A stretch of DNA of 64,000 bases from Ruminococcus flavefaciens ND2009 (GTDB lineage: Bacteria > Bacillota > Clostridia > Oscillospirales > Ruminococcaceae). Below the pieces are notes generated by a model. That model made no database searches, had not been told where the DNA came from, and saw only the letters and a program-made list of their open reading frames with translations. The stretch is from positions 83,308-147,307 of the forward strand of contig NZ_JHXI01000012.1 in the NCBI RefSeq assembly GCF_000621785.1. Direction: 5' to 3'. Shown in pieces: positions 35,066 through 42,631 of this stretch. How positions within the stretch are numbered: the first letter of the stretch is position 1; each line of letters begins with the position of its first letter. The position numbers and the translations under genes are program-made.

Positions 35066-37288
35066 TTATTTGCCTTTCTGCTCCTTTTCCCTGCGGTAAG
35101 CCGAGGGTGTGAGACCTGTCCTGCTGCTGAACTGGCGTATGAAGTGACTGGTGTTGGAATATCCGCTCTTGTCGGCTATCTGTGCCACCGTCAGGGAGGT
35201 GTTCTCAAGGAGCCATTTTACCTTCTCAAGCCTTGATGAGATAATATCCTCCTTGCAGCTTGTGCCGAAAAGCTCCCTGTATATCCTGTGGAAATGGCTC
35301 TTGCTGAGACCCATGCTGCGGGTAAGGGCTTCGATGTTCCAGTCCTTTTCGGGGAAGCGGAAGATATTGTCCCTCATGGCGGTGAACTGGTCCTTATAGC
35401 TGAATGTGCCTGAGCTGAGGCTTATCATCTTGCCCTTGAGCCTGTCCGCCATGGAGCATATGAGGCTGTCGATAGTGAAGATGTCAGAGGGCATCAGCTG
35501 ACAGGATATAACAGCTATGCGTTCCTGCTTTATCTCCACGGCGCCCTTGTAGGAGTGCTGAACGCTTTCGGCTACCTTTTCCGCGAATGCCTGCTCCGAT
35601 AGCTTCTGCCCGCCTGTTTCGGCAGCTGCGATAATATCGTCGCCTATGCTTGCCAGCACGGTATCGCTTTCACTGAGACGTATGGCGTTGACTATGGAAT
35701 TTATGGGCGGGACGCTGTAGCGCACCTTGTCCTCCCTGATATATGACAGCAGTGTAAGGGTGAGGGGAGAATCGCTGTTTTCTGACATGAGGTTCATGAG
35801 CTTGTTGATAAGTCCACGCTTGTTGTATATGCCCAGCACGGGAGCGAATTCCGAAAGGGACTCTATCCGCTTGTTGACATAGTCCTTGTGTATCCTGTTC
35901 TGTACGGCGTTGAGACCGCTGCTCACCGCGTCGCACCAGTTCATGTAGAATTCGTCCAGTACGATGTGAACTGCCTTGCGGTAGGTAAAGCCCACATAGC
36001 CGAATATCTGCCCCTTGCAGTGAAGGGATGAGACCACCGTCAGCCGCGGTTCATGGGGCTTTGTCAGTGAGGGGAAGATGTCACGGGTCGGGAACTCCTT
36101 CATCTGCTCGCCCCCTTCGTAGCAGGCTTCTATGGCAAGGAGCATTTTGTCGGAGAGACCGCCTCTGCGGTAGACCGAGGGGTCGCTTGGCTCCCTGCAC
36201 CAGTCCTCGCAGAGGCACAGCTCTGCCCTTACGCCTGTGGGTATCATATAGCAGCAGCCAAGAAATGTACCTGTAACGTCGTAAAGGTCCTTGCATTCGG
36301 ACATACGCCTGATTATCTCGCCCTGGCTGCTGGTCTTGCGTTTCTCCAGTATATCGAACATCACACCCGCGTACTCTCTTGTGTCGGAGAGGCTCCTGCT
36401 GCGGCGTATGCTGCCCTTGTCTCCACAGCCGCAGCTCTCGCCTATGATGAGCTCCGGCACCACGGGGCTGTCCTCAGGCTGTCTGCCCAGGGCTCTGAGC
36501 AGCTCATTCAGGGCAAGGAAGCTGTTTATGCGCTCCTGACCCGCAACTGTGGTAAGGGACATTCTTTCCGTCTGTGAGATCATGCTGCCGTCACAGCCTG
36601 TCACCTTTATATCCTCGGGCACTTTTATGCCATTTTCCATGAGAGTGCGGCAAAGCTCCACCGCCATTATATCGCTGCCGCAGACGATGCCGTCGGGCTT
36701 TTCCAGTCTGCCATCTGCTATGTCAAGGGCTATTTTGTGGGGGACTTCCCTCCAGTAGTCGCCGTAGAATATGCAGTCATCGTCACAGGGAAGACCGTTT
36801 TCCTCCATAGCTCTGCGAAAGCCGCTTATGCGCTCCTCCGAGGGAGTATGTCCCTTGCTGCCGCCTATGCACCAGAGCTTTCTGCACCCGTGCTCGTTTA
36901 TGAGGTGCTGAGCCGCAAGATAGAGGAGCACGTTTTCCTCCGCGGATACCACGGGGAAATAAGGCTGCTCATAGTTGACCACCACGCAGGGGATATTCCG
37001 CCTGTGGAGGAGGTCGGTGATAGTTCTGCGCTGCCTCTCGCTGCAAAAGATATTGGCTTCAAAAATAAAACCGTCGAAGCTGCCCTGTAGGATAAGGTCA
37101 TAGATATTGGTCTGACCCTTTGAGTATACCTGGTCAAGCTGCTGGTCAACGTAGTTTATGACTCCCGAAATGACTATGGTATCATAGCCGTACTGTGCAG
37201 CTCTTGTGTGAATGACATCGATGAACGAGGTCTCGGTATTGCTGCTTATATGGGGCATTATAACGGCTATCCTTCCGATGCTTTCCAT
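35066..37288 (-). CDS. AraC-family regulator with LacI/periplasmic-binding-protein-like sensor
   Basis: A 740-residue cytoplasmic regulator. Residues about 5-275 form a sugar-binding-protein-like sensor (IAVIMPHISSNTETSF, FDGFIFEAN, PCVVVNYEQPYFPVVSAEE, CIGGSKGHTPSEERISGFR, PDGIVCGSDIMAVELCR, VTGCDGS). It ends in a Cys motif GESCGCGDKG. A middle region (about 310-600) is GAF-like or degenerate GGDEF-like. The last 100 residues are two AraC helix-turn-helix motifs (LTRSMGLSKSHFHRIYRELF, VAQIADKSGYSNTSHFIRQF). GGAGGTGA precedes the ATG at 37288. It lies next to the GH26 gene on the same strand and may control it in response to an oligosaccharide (inference). Confidence 0.9.
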   Translation of the reverse strand: MESIGRIAVIMPHISSNTETSFIDVIHTRAAQYGYDTIVISGVINYVDQQLDQVYSKGQTNIYDLILQGSFDGFIFEANIFCSERQRRTITDLLHRRNIPCVVVNYEQPYFPVVSAEENVLLYLAAQHLINEHGCRKLWCIGGSKGHTPSEERISGFRRAMEENGLPCDDDCIFYGDYWREVPHKIALDIADGRLEKPDGIVCGSDIMAVELCRTLMENGIKVPEDIKVTGCDGSMISQTERMSLTTVAGQERINSFLALNELLRALGRQPEDSPVVPELIIGESCGCGDKGSIRRSRSLSDTREYAGVMFDILEKRKTSSQGEIIRRMSECKDLYDVTGTFLGCCYMIPTGVRAELCLCEDWCREPSDPSVYRRGGLSDKMLLAIEACYEGGEQMKEFPTRDIFPSLTKPHEPRLTVVSSLHCKGQIFGYVGFTYRKAVHIVLDEFYMNWCDAVSSGLNAVQNRIHKDYVNKRIESLSEFAPVLGIYNKRGLINKLMNLMSENSDSPLTLTLLSYIREDKVRYSVPPINSIVNAIRLSESDTVLASIGDDIIAAAETGGQKLSEQAFAEKVAESVQHSYKGAVEIKQERIAVISCQLMPSDIFTIDSLICSMADRLKGKMISLSSGTFSYKDQFTAMRDNIFRFPEKDWNIEALTRSMGLSKSHFHRIYRELFGTSCKEDIISSRLEKVKWLLENTSLTVAQIADKSGYSNTSHFIRQFSSRTGLTPSAYRREKEQKGK

Positions 37289-37306
37289 ACTGTCACCTCC
37301 GCTTTT

Positions 37307-37335
37307 ATTATACACTTCTCCCGTAAATACGTCAA
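37307..37335 (-). promoter_or_regulatory. promoter of the AraC-family regulator gene
   Basis: Minus strand: TTGACG (37330-37335), 17-nt spacer, TATAAT (37307-37312). Confidence 0.8.
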
Positions 37336-37340
37336 TACGC

Positions 37341-37366
37341 AAAAACTCCGCAGGGTCAGTGCGGAG
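37341..37366 (-). terminator. terminator of the GH26 gene
   Basis: Minus strand: CTCCGCA (37360-37366), loop, TGCGGAG (37346-37352), then five T. Confidence 0.82.
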
Positions 37367-37452
37367 CTTCTGCACAGCCCCTCCCGCGGGAATGGGAAGG
37401 GCTCATGCCTTGAATATACATATAAGTGAGGATAATATTGTAACAGTTTATT

Positions 37453-39969
37453 TTATTGACGGAAGAAGAATGGCAGGCAGTTGTAGATGTACTGCCTTAC
37501 ATAGTACCAGCTGTGCTCGCCGCCGTTTGCAAGTATGAACCACAGGTTGCCCTTGGAGAAGTCCGAGGTGTACTCAAACTGGCTCAGCTTCTTCATAGCC
37601 TCTATCTGGGGGCTGAGAACGGGATTTGCAAAGTCAGATGTGCCTGTTGCGGACATGATGAAGTATTCGTTCTTCTTGAGACCTGCCTTGTCAACAGCTC
37701 TTGCCAGTGCGCCTGCATCGGCTGTGCCCGTGCCCCAGTGATGAGCGCCGCTCATTGGCATGAAGTAGCCGACTATGTCCACGCAGTTCTCGAATACAGC
37801 CCAGGTGGAAACGCTTCCCATGGAGAAGCCGCCGTAGGCTCTGTGCATTCTTGAGGCTTTGATGTCCTCCTTTGAGGTGGAGGCTGCATAGGTGGAATAC
37901 TTGCCCTCAACGAAGGGAACAACGCTCTCGCGGAACTCCTTATAGAAGTTCTCGGCGTTGTAGAAGGTATCGGAGCTCACCTTGTTGAAGGTGGGGGTAA
38001 CGATTATCATGGGCTCGATGTCGCCGTTCTGTATCATGTTGTCGATAAGGCGCACCGATTCGCCGTTGTCATTGTAGAACAGTGAGTTCTCGTTGTCGCC
38101 CATGCCGTGCATGAAGTAAAATATGTTGTACTTCTTGTTCTTGTCATATCCGTAGGGCAGATAGACGTTAAGGGAGTTGGTGCCGTTTATGCCGTTGTAG
38201 GTCTCCTTTACTACAGTTCCTGTCTTTGAGGCGTTGCTGCGGTAGTTCTGACCGTACTCGGCGTATTTTTTAGCAGGGTCGAACTTGTATGTGGACTGCG
38301 GAGTTTCGGGCTGCTCCGGGGGAGGAGCCACCTGGGGTGCAGTCAGCAGCTTTCTCATCTCTATCATGTCAAAAACGTCCAGCACCTGGTCCTCGCAGAG
38401 GTCTCCTGCCGCCCAGTCAGCTGCGGTCACGTCCTTGCTGCCCAGTATGAATTTCTGGAGGATAACTGCGTCGGCAACATTTACCTGACCGTCACCGTTC
38501 AGGTCTCCCTTTATGCCCTTGGAGGGGACTATCTCAAAGGTGGGACCGTCCTCGCCGTAGGATACCGGGCTTCCGTAGTGATAGATGTCGGGGAGCTCGT
38601 CAAGTGTCAGCATATAGTCGCTGTTGTAGACCTGCTTCAGGTAAGATGCAGTGTTGAATTCATTGCTGTCGATGAAGGAGGTGTGCCAGGTCATGAACCA
38701 CAGCCACTTTGCTCCCTCCGACTTCATCTTCTCGGGGTCGGGGATAGGTCCGTTCTCGTGGAGGCATACAGGCTTGTTTGCAACCTGTGCGGTCTTGTTG
38801 TACATAGGTGCCAGTGAGCCTGTATGGTTCACATAGGTGTCAGAGCCGATTATGTCAACGTATTCGTCCCCGGGATACCAGCCTGCGTTCACGTCGCCGC
38901 AGTAGCCAAGGCTCCATATAAGATTATCAAGTCCCCAGTAATTCGTATATCTGTCGTACATTATCCGCCAGAGCTTCTTGAAGTTCTCGGCTCCGCCCTT
39001 GCCCCACCAGAACCACTTTCCGTCAAACTCATGGAAGGGACGCCATACCACGGGGATACCCGCGTCCTTCAGCTCCTTGAGAGCCTTGGCGCCCTTGTCC
39101 ATGCCTGCGATGAGCTTGTTGTACTCCGCAGTTCCCTCAGTGAGGGCAGCGTTCCAGTTGAGGTCAGTGTTCATGGCTTCGGTGTGGCTGCCGCTGAAGT
39201 CACTTCCGCAGTGCCAGCAGATAGTGACTATGCCGCCCTTTTCATACCATTTCTTTGCACGCCTGTTGCAGCCTGCGAAGTCATCGCCCATGTAGTCCAG
39301 TCCGCGGAGGGCAGGGTATCTGCCGCTGGCGTTCTTTATTATGTCGAACTCATAGTCCTCGCTGCCCATCCATGTGGACTCCTGCTGACCTGATATGACG
39401 TTCTTGCCGTAGGTGTCGCACAGGAAGCTGTACAGTGACTGAGCCTGTGCGGAAGCTTTGGGGTTTGACAGCTTTCCGCCGCCGGAGTAGGCGGTGAAGT
39501 CGCCCTTCTCAATGAGCAGGCAGTCAAACAGTGTCCAGCCCCAGGAAGCCTCAACGGTAATGTCATTGCTGCCCGCATTGAGCTGTGCGCTGACGCTGAC
39601 CGTGGAGAATTTGTCATCGCCTGTGTATTCGCAGAATATCTCGCCTGCGTCCTTGCCGTTGATGAGTACCTTCTGGTACTTGCCGTCCTCATCGTAGGGC
39701 TGGCAGTAGCGCAGGGTTATCCTGTGCATACCCTGTCCTGCGGCATTGACCTTAACGGTGACGGAGTTGCCGCCGTCCTTCAGATCAACGGCTCTGCCGC
39801 CGCTTGCGCCGCTGAGTGCGCTGATCTCCGCGCTGTTTTCGCCTGTGCTGCTTATTGTACCTTCTTCAAATTCGTACTGATCCCCCGCTGCGTCCGAGTG
39901 GAAAGGAGCAATTGCCATAGTGCTTACTGCAAGTGCCGATGAAATGATAGCCGATATAAGCTTTTTCAT
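37453..39969 (-). CDS. CBM35-GH26 mannanase-dockerin-CE1 esterase
   Basis: An 838-residue secreted multi-domain enzyme. Order: signal peptide (1-27); CBM35-like module (about 28-155, YEFEEGTISSTG, YCQPYDEDGKYQKVLINGK); GH26 catalytic domain (about 165-490) with acid/base Glu in WRPFHEFDGKWFWWG and probable nucleophile Glu in VCLHENGPI; internal dockerin (about 510-565, GDLNGDGQVNVADAVILQKF and GDLCEDQVLDVFDMIEMRK); CE1-type alpha/beta-hydrolase esterase (about 585-838) with catalytic Ser in YGGFSMGSVS and FYFMHGMGDNENS. GH26 enzymes cut beta-mannan; the esterase may remove acetyl or feruloyl groups. The ATG at 39969 is preceded by GAGAGGTG. Confidence 0.93.
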   Translation of the reverse strand: MKKLISAIISSALAVSTMAIAPFHSDAAGDQYEFEEGTISSTGENSAEISALSGASGGRAVDLKDGGNSVTVKVNAAGQGMHRITLRYCQPYDEDGKYQKVLINGKDAGEIFCEYTGDDKFSTVSVSAQLNAGSNDITVEASWGWTLFDCLLIEKGDFTAYSGGGKLSNPKASAQAQSLYSFLCDTYGKNVISGQQESTWMGSEDYEFDIIKNASGRYPALRGLDYMGDDFAGCNRRAKKWYEKGGIVTICWHCGSDFSGSHTEAMNTDLNWNAALTEGTAEYNKLIAGMDKGAKALKELKDAGIPVVWRPFHEFDGKWFWWGKGGAENFKKLWRIMYDRYTNYWGLDNLIWSLGYCGDVNAGWYPGDEYVDIIGSDTYVNHTGSLAPMYNKTAQVANKPVCLHENGPIPDPEKMKSEGAKWLWFMTWHTSFIDSNEFNTASYLKQVYNSDYMLTLDELPDIYHYGSPVSYGEDGPTFEIVPSKGIKGDLNGDGQVNVADAVILQKFILGSKDVTAADWAAGDLCEDQVLDVFDMIEMRKLLTAPQVAPPPEQPETPQSTYKFDPAKKYAEYGQNYRSNASKTGTVVKETYNGINGTNSLNVYLPYGYDKNKKYNIFYFMHGMGDNENSLFYNDNGESVRLIDNMIQNGDIEPMIIVTPTFNKVSSDTFYNAENFYKEFRESVVPFVEGKYSTYAASTSKEDIKASRMHRAYGGFSMGSVSTWAVFENCVDIVGYFMPMSGAHHWGTGTADAGALARAVDKAGLKKNEYFIMSATGTSDFANPVLSPQIEAMKKLSQFEYTSDFSKGNLWFILANGGEHSWYYVRQYIYNCLPFFFRQ

Positions 39970-40221
39970 TGAAATCACCTCTCAGATTATTGACTTCGGG
40001 ACGCCGTAAGTCCCGTCAATGCGGAATTATCCGCTTTCTTCTGTCAATATTATACAGCAGAAATTTCTCCGAAAAAATAGCCTTTCATGCCATAAAATAA
40101 CAGTTTTGTATCATTTTTGAGGCGACAATGGTAATTTATGTATATTGCAAAAAGCAGGTCAATAAGTACGGCGCCGTTTTTATAGACGATGCGGCGATGT
40201 TATGCTATGATCGCTATTAAC

Positions 40222-40521
40222 ATAAATCATAATTTATCGTAATACCTTGCGGCAACTATGAATGGGATTCCAAAGGGACTGTGTTCCTTTGGCAGAGTCC
40301 AGAGGCAGCGCCTCTGGCGGGGGTCAAGGGGCAGAGCCCCTTATTACGTCAGGCGCCTCGCAAGGGGTGAATCCAAAAACAGTCCGGTGGACTGTTTTTG
40401 GAGAGGGGACGCCTTGTAAGAGAAGGCGTCCCCTGGTTGAGCGGATGATAGTCGCCACTATAATACGAATTTTGTGGGACGTCGAGGACGCCGTCCCCTA
40501 CAAATGTAAATTATGATTTAT
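40222..40521. mobile_element. 300-bp MITE-like repeat element with 15-bp terminal inverted repeats
   Basis: The gene-free stretch is bounded by ATAAATCATAATTTA (40222-40236) and its exact reverse complement (40507-40521). Inside are nested palindromes: CCAAAGG...CCTTTGG, GGGGACGCC...GGCGTCCCC, CCAAAAACAGTCC...GGACTGTTTTTGG, and AGAGGC/GCCTCT. No open frame or transposase. No clear target duplication outside. The end sequence is itself nearly palindromic, so the inverted arrangement is weaker evidence than its length suggests. Interpretation as a non-autonomous mobile repeat is inference. Confidence 0.6.
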
Positions 40522-40544
40522 CCTACATCCGAATAAAACACAAT

Positions 40545-40575
40545 GCCCCGAAGCACTTTTGAAATGCTTCGGGGC
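40545..40575 (-). terminator. terminator of the ABC-F gene
   Basis: GCCCCGAAGCA (40545-40555) pairs with TGCTTCGGGGC (40565-40575); the following minus-strand sequence ATTGTGTTTTATT is only moderately T-rich. Confidence 0.65.
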
Positions 40576-40620
40576 AAAACTTATACATGAGCATCGGACA
40601 CAATGACCTGCTTTTTGCTT

Positions 40621-42174
40621 TTATATTATCTTGGTGGACCATTCCTCGATATTCCAGATATTGTCGGCTATATCCATATAGAACTCGGGCTCGTGGCTCA
40701 CTATGAGCACAGTTCCCTTGTAGTCCTTTATTGCCTTTTTCAGGGACTCCTTGGCGTCCACGTCCAGGTGGTTGGTGGGCTCGTCCAGCACAAGGAGATT
40801 TACCTCTCTGAGCATTATCCTGCATATCCTTACCTTGGCATTCTCGCCGCCCGAGAGCACTCTCATCTGTGAGGTGATGTGCTCGGTGGTGAGACCGCAC
40901 TGGGCAAGGGCTGCGCGTACCTCCGCATTGGTCATGGATGGGTATTCCTCCCATATAACGTCAAGGGCAGTCTTTGAGGTGCTCTCCTCTTCCTGCTCGA
41001 AGTAGCCGTATTCCACGAACTGATCGTGCTCAACGTAGCCCGATATTGGCGGTATTATCTTCAGCAGGGTCTTCAGCAGAGTGGACTTGCCTATGCCGTT
41101 GACTCCGCGGATAGCTATTTTCTGTCCGTTCTCCACCTTGACGGAGATAGGCTTTGTGAGGGGCTCGTCATAGCCCAGCACCACGTCCTTGCAGTCGATG
41201 ACCACACGTCCGGGAGTTCTTGCCTTGCGGAAGGAGAAGGTGGGCTTGGGCTTTTCGCGCATGAGGGTGATCTTGTCCATTTTGTCCAGCTTCTTCTGGC
41301 GGGACTTCGCCATGTTGGTAGTTGCAACTCTTGCCTTGTTGCGGGCGATGAAGTCCTCAAGATCGGCGATCTCCTTCTGCTGCTTTTCGTAAGCCTGTTC
41401 TATCTGCTTCTTCTTGAGCTCATACATTCTTGTGAAGTTGTCATAATCTCCCGTATATCGTGTCATTACGGCGTTTTCAACGTGATAGACCACATTGATG
41501 ACGCTGTTCATGAAGGGAACGTCATGGGAAACGAGTATGAATGCGTTTTCGTAGTTCTGAAGGAAATTTGTGAGCCATCTTATGTGGTTTTCGTCCAGAA
41601 AGTTAGTGGGCTCGTCCAGAATGAGTATCATGGGATTTTCCAGCAGCACCTTCGCCAGCAGCACCTTTGCACGCTGTCCGCCCGAGAGCTCCGCAACGTC
41701 CCTGTCAAGACCTATCTCGTTGAGTCCCAGACCGTTGGCGTATTCGGAGATCTTGGCGTCGATTGTGTAGTATCCGCTGTAGTCCAGAATGCTCTGTATC
41801 TCGCCCACTTCCTCCATAAGGGAGTTCATTTCCTCCTCGGAGCAGTCGGACATCTTCTCGTAGAGAGTGAGCATTTCCGCCTCAAGGTCGGAGAGGTGGT
41901 CGAATGCCTCGCGGAGCACGTCCCTGATGGTCTTGCCCTTGGCAAGGGTGCTGTACTGGTCCAGGTAGCCCGTGGTTATGTGCCTGCACCATTCGATCCT
42001 GCCCTCGTCGGGCTGGAGCTTGCCCATGATTATATTCAGAAAGGTGGACTTGCCTTCGCCGTTAGCGCCTACAAGTCCGACGTGTTCTCCCTTCAGAAGT
42101 CGGAAGGAAGCGTCATTGAGTATCTGTCTCGCACCGAAACCGTGCGTAACGTGTTCAACATTGAGTATGCTCAT
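40621..42174 (-). CDS. ABC-F family ATPase
   Basis: A 517-residue soluble protein with two ABC domains and no membrane part. First domain: Walker A GANGEGKST (about 35), signature LSGGQRAKVLLAK, Walker B MILILDEPTNFLD. Linker of about 80 residues with many Lys/Glu (ELKKKQIEQAYEKQQKEI, NMAKSRQKKLDKMDK). Second domain: GVNGIGKST, LSGGENAKVRI, LLVLDEPTNHLD. ABC-F proteins act on the ribosome; some protect against antibiotics, others tune translation, and this one cannot be placed more exactly. The ATG at 42174 has TGGAGGAT before it; longer in-frame starts do not. Confidence 0.94.
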   Translation of the reverse strand: MSILNVEHVTHGFGARQILNDASFRLLKGEHVGLVGANGEGKSTFLNIIMGKLQPDEGRIEWCRHITTGYLDQYSTLAKGKTIRDVLREAFDHLSDLEAEMLTLYEKMSDCSEEEMNSLMEEVGEIQSILDYSGYYTIDAKISEYANGLGLNEIGLDRDVAELSGGQRAKVLLAKVLLENPMILILDEPTNFLDENHIRWLTNFLQNYENAFILVSHDVPFMNSVINVVYHVENAVMTRYTGDYDNFTRMYELKKKQIEQAYEKQQKEIADLEDFIARNKARVATTNMAKSRQKKLDKMDKITLMREKPKPTFSFRKARTPGRVVIDCKDVVLGYDEPLTKPISVKVENGQKIAIRGVNGIGKSTLLKTLLKIIPPISGYVEHDQFVEYGYFEQEEESTSKTALDVIWEEYPSMTNAEVRAALAQCGLTTEHITSQMRVLSGGENAKVRICRIMLREVNLLVLDEPTNHLDVDAKESLKKAIKDYKGTVLIVSHEPEFYMDIADNIWNIEEWSTKII

Positions 42175-42435
42175 ATTATCCTCCATTTCAGATGTCATGC
42201 CCTCTATTATAACATAAAAGCAACATAATAGCAAGGGACGCGGCGAAAAAGTTCCCGTGCGACAGTATTATAACGCGAAAAAGGGGGCGCAGGCTCTGCG
42301 CTTATAACATATATTTACGGAAATAGCAATGACCGCTTTGTGAAGTTTGCAGGGCAAATGCTTTAATTAAATTATAAACTTTCATTAAAGCAGCCGGAGA
42401 GTTGAAATATTACCAGAAATATCATTATAATTGTA

Positions 42436-42463
42436 TTACAGAAGCAGCCTGCAATGCTATAAT
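42436..42463 (+). promoter_or_regulatory. promoter of the GH141-like gene
   Basis: TTACAG (42436-42441), 16-nt spacer, TATAAT (42458-42463), about 170 nt before the gene. Confidence 0.6.
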
Positions 42464-42483
42464 TAACACAAACAGGTTCAAAA

Positions 42484-42498
42484 TGGTGATTATCACCA
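42484..42498. promoter_or_regulatory. operator-like palindrome downstream of the GH141-like promoter
   Basis: TGGTGAT-T-ATCACCA, a perfect 15-bp palindrome about 14 nt downstream of the expected transcription start; a repressor bound here would block initiation or early elongation. No other copy noticed in the window. Confidence 0.5.
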
Positions 42499-42528
42499 AA
42501 GACACGACGGGGGATATTAAAAGAAAAA

Positions 42529-42611
42529 TTTATTCTCGCTATTAAAAAAAAAGAGAATAAATGGCATCTCTAAAACCTGTTTTTTCTCAAAAGTGGGTTT
42601 TCAGAGATGCC
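42529..42611 (+). promoter_or_regulatory. leader hairpins before the GH141-like gene
   Basis: TTTATTCTC (42529-42537) pairs with GAGAATAAA (42553-42561). A larger stem pairs GGCATCTCT (42563-42571) with AGAGATGCC (42603-42611), continued by AAAACC/GGTTTT. It ends 8 nt before the ribosome binding site. Confidence 0.5.
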
Positions 42612-42631
42612 CTGTAGAAGGAGGAATTTTT

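Noticed and set aside
38824..39393. 189-codon plus-strand frame opposite the GH26 domain
   Set aside because: Lies entirely within a well-supported glycosidase gene on the other strand.
41026..42228. 400-codon plus-strand frame opposite the ABC-F gene
   Set aside because: The minus strand has both Walker A motifs and both signatures; the antisense frame shows no domain.
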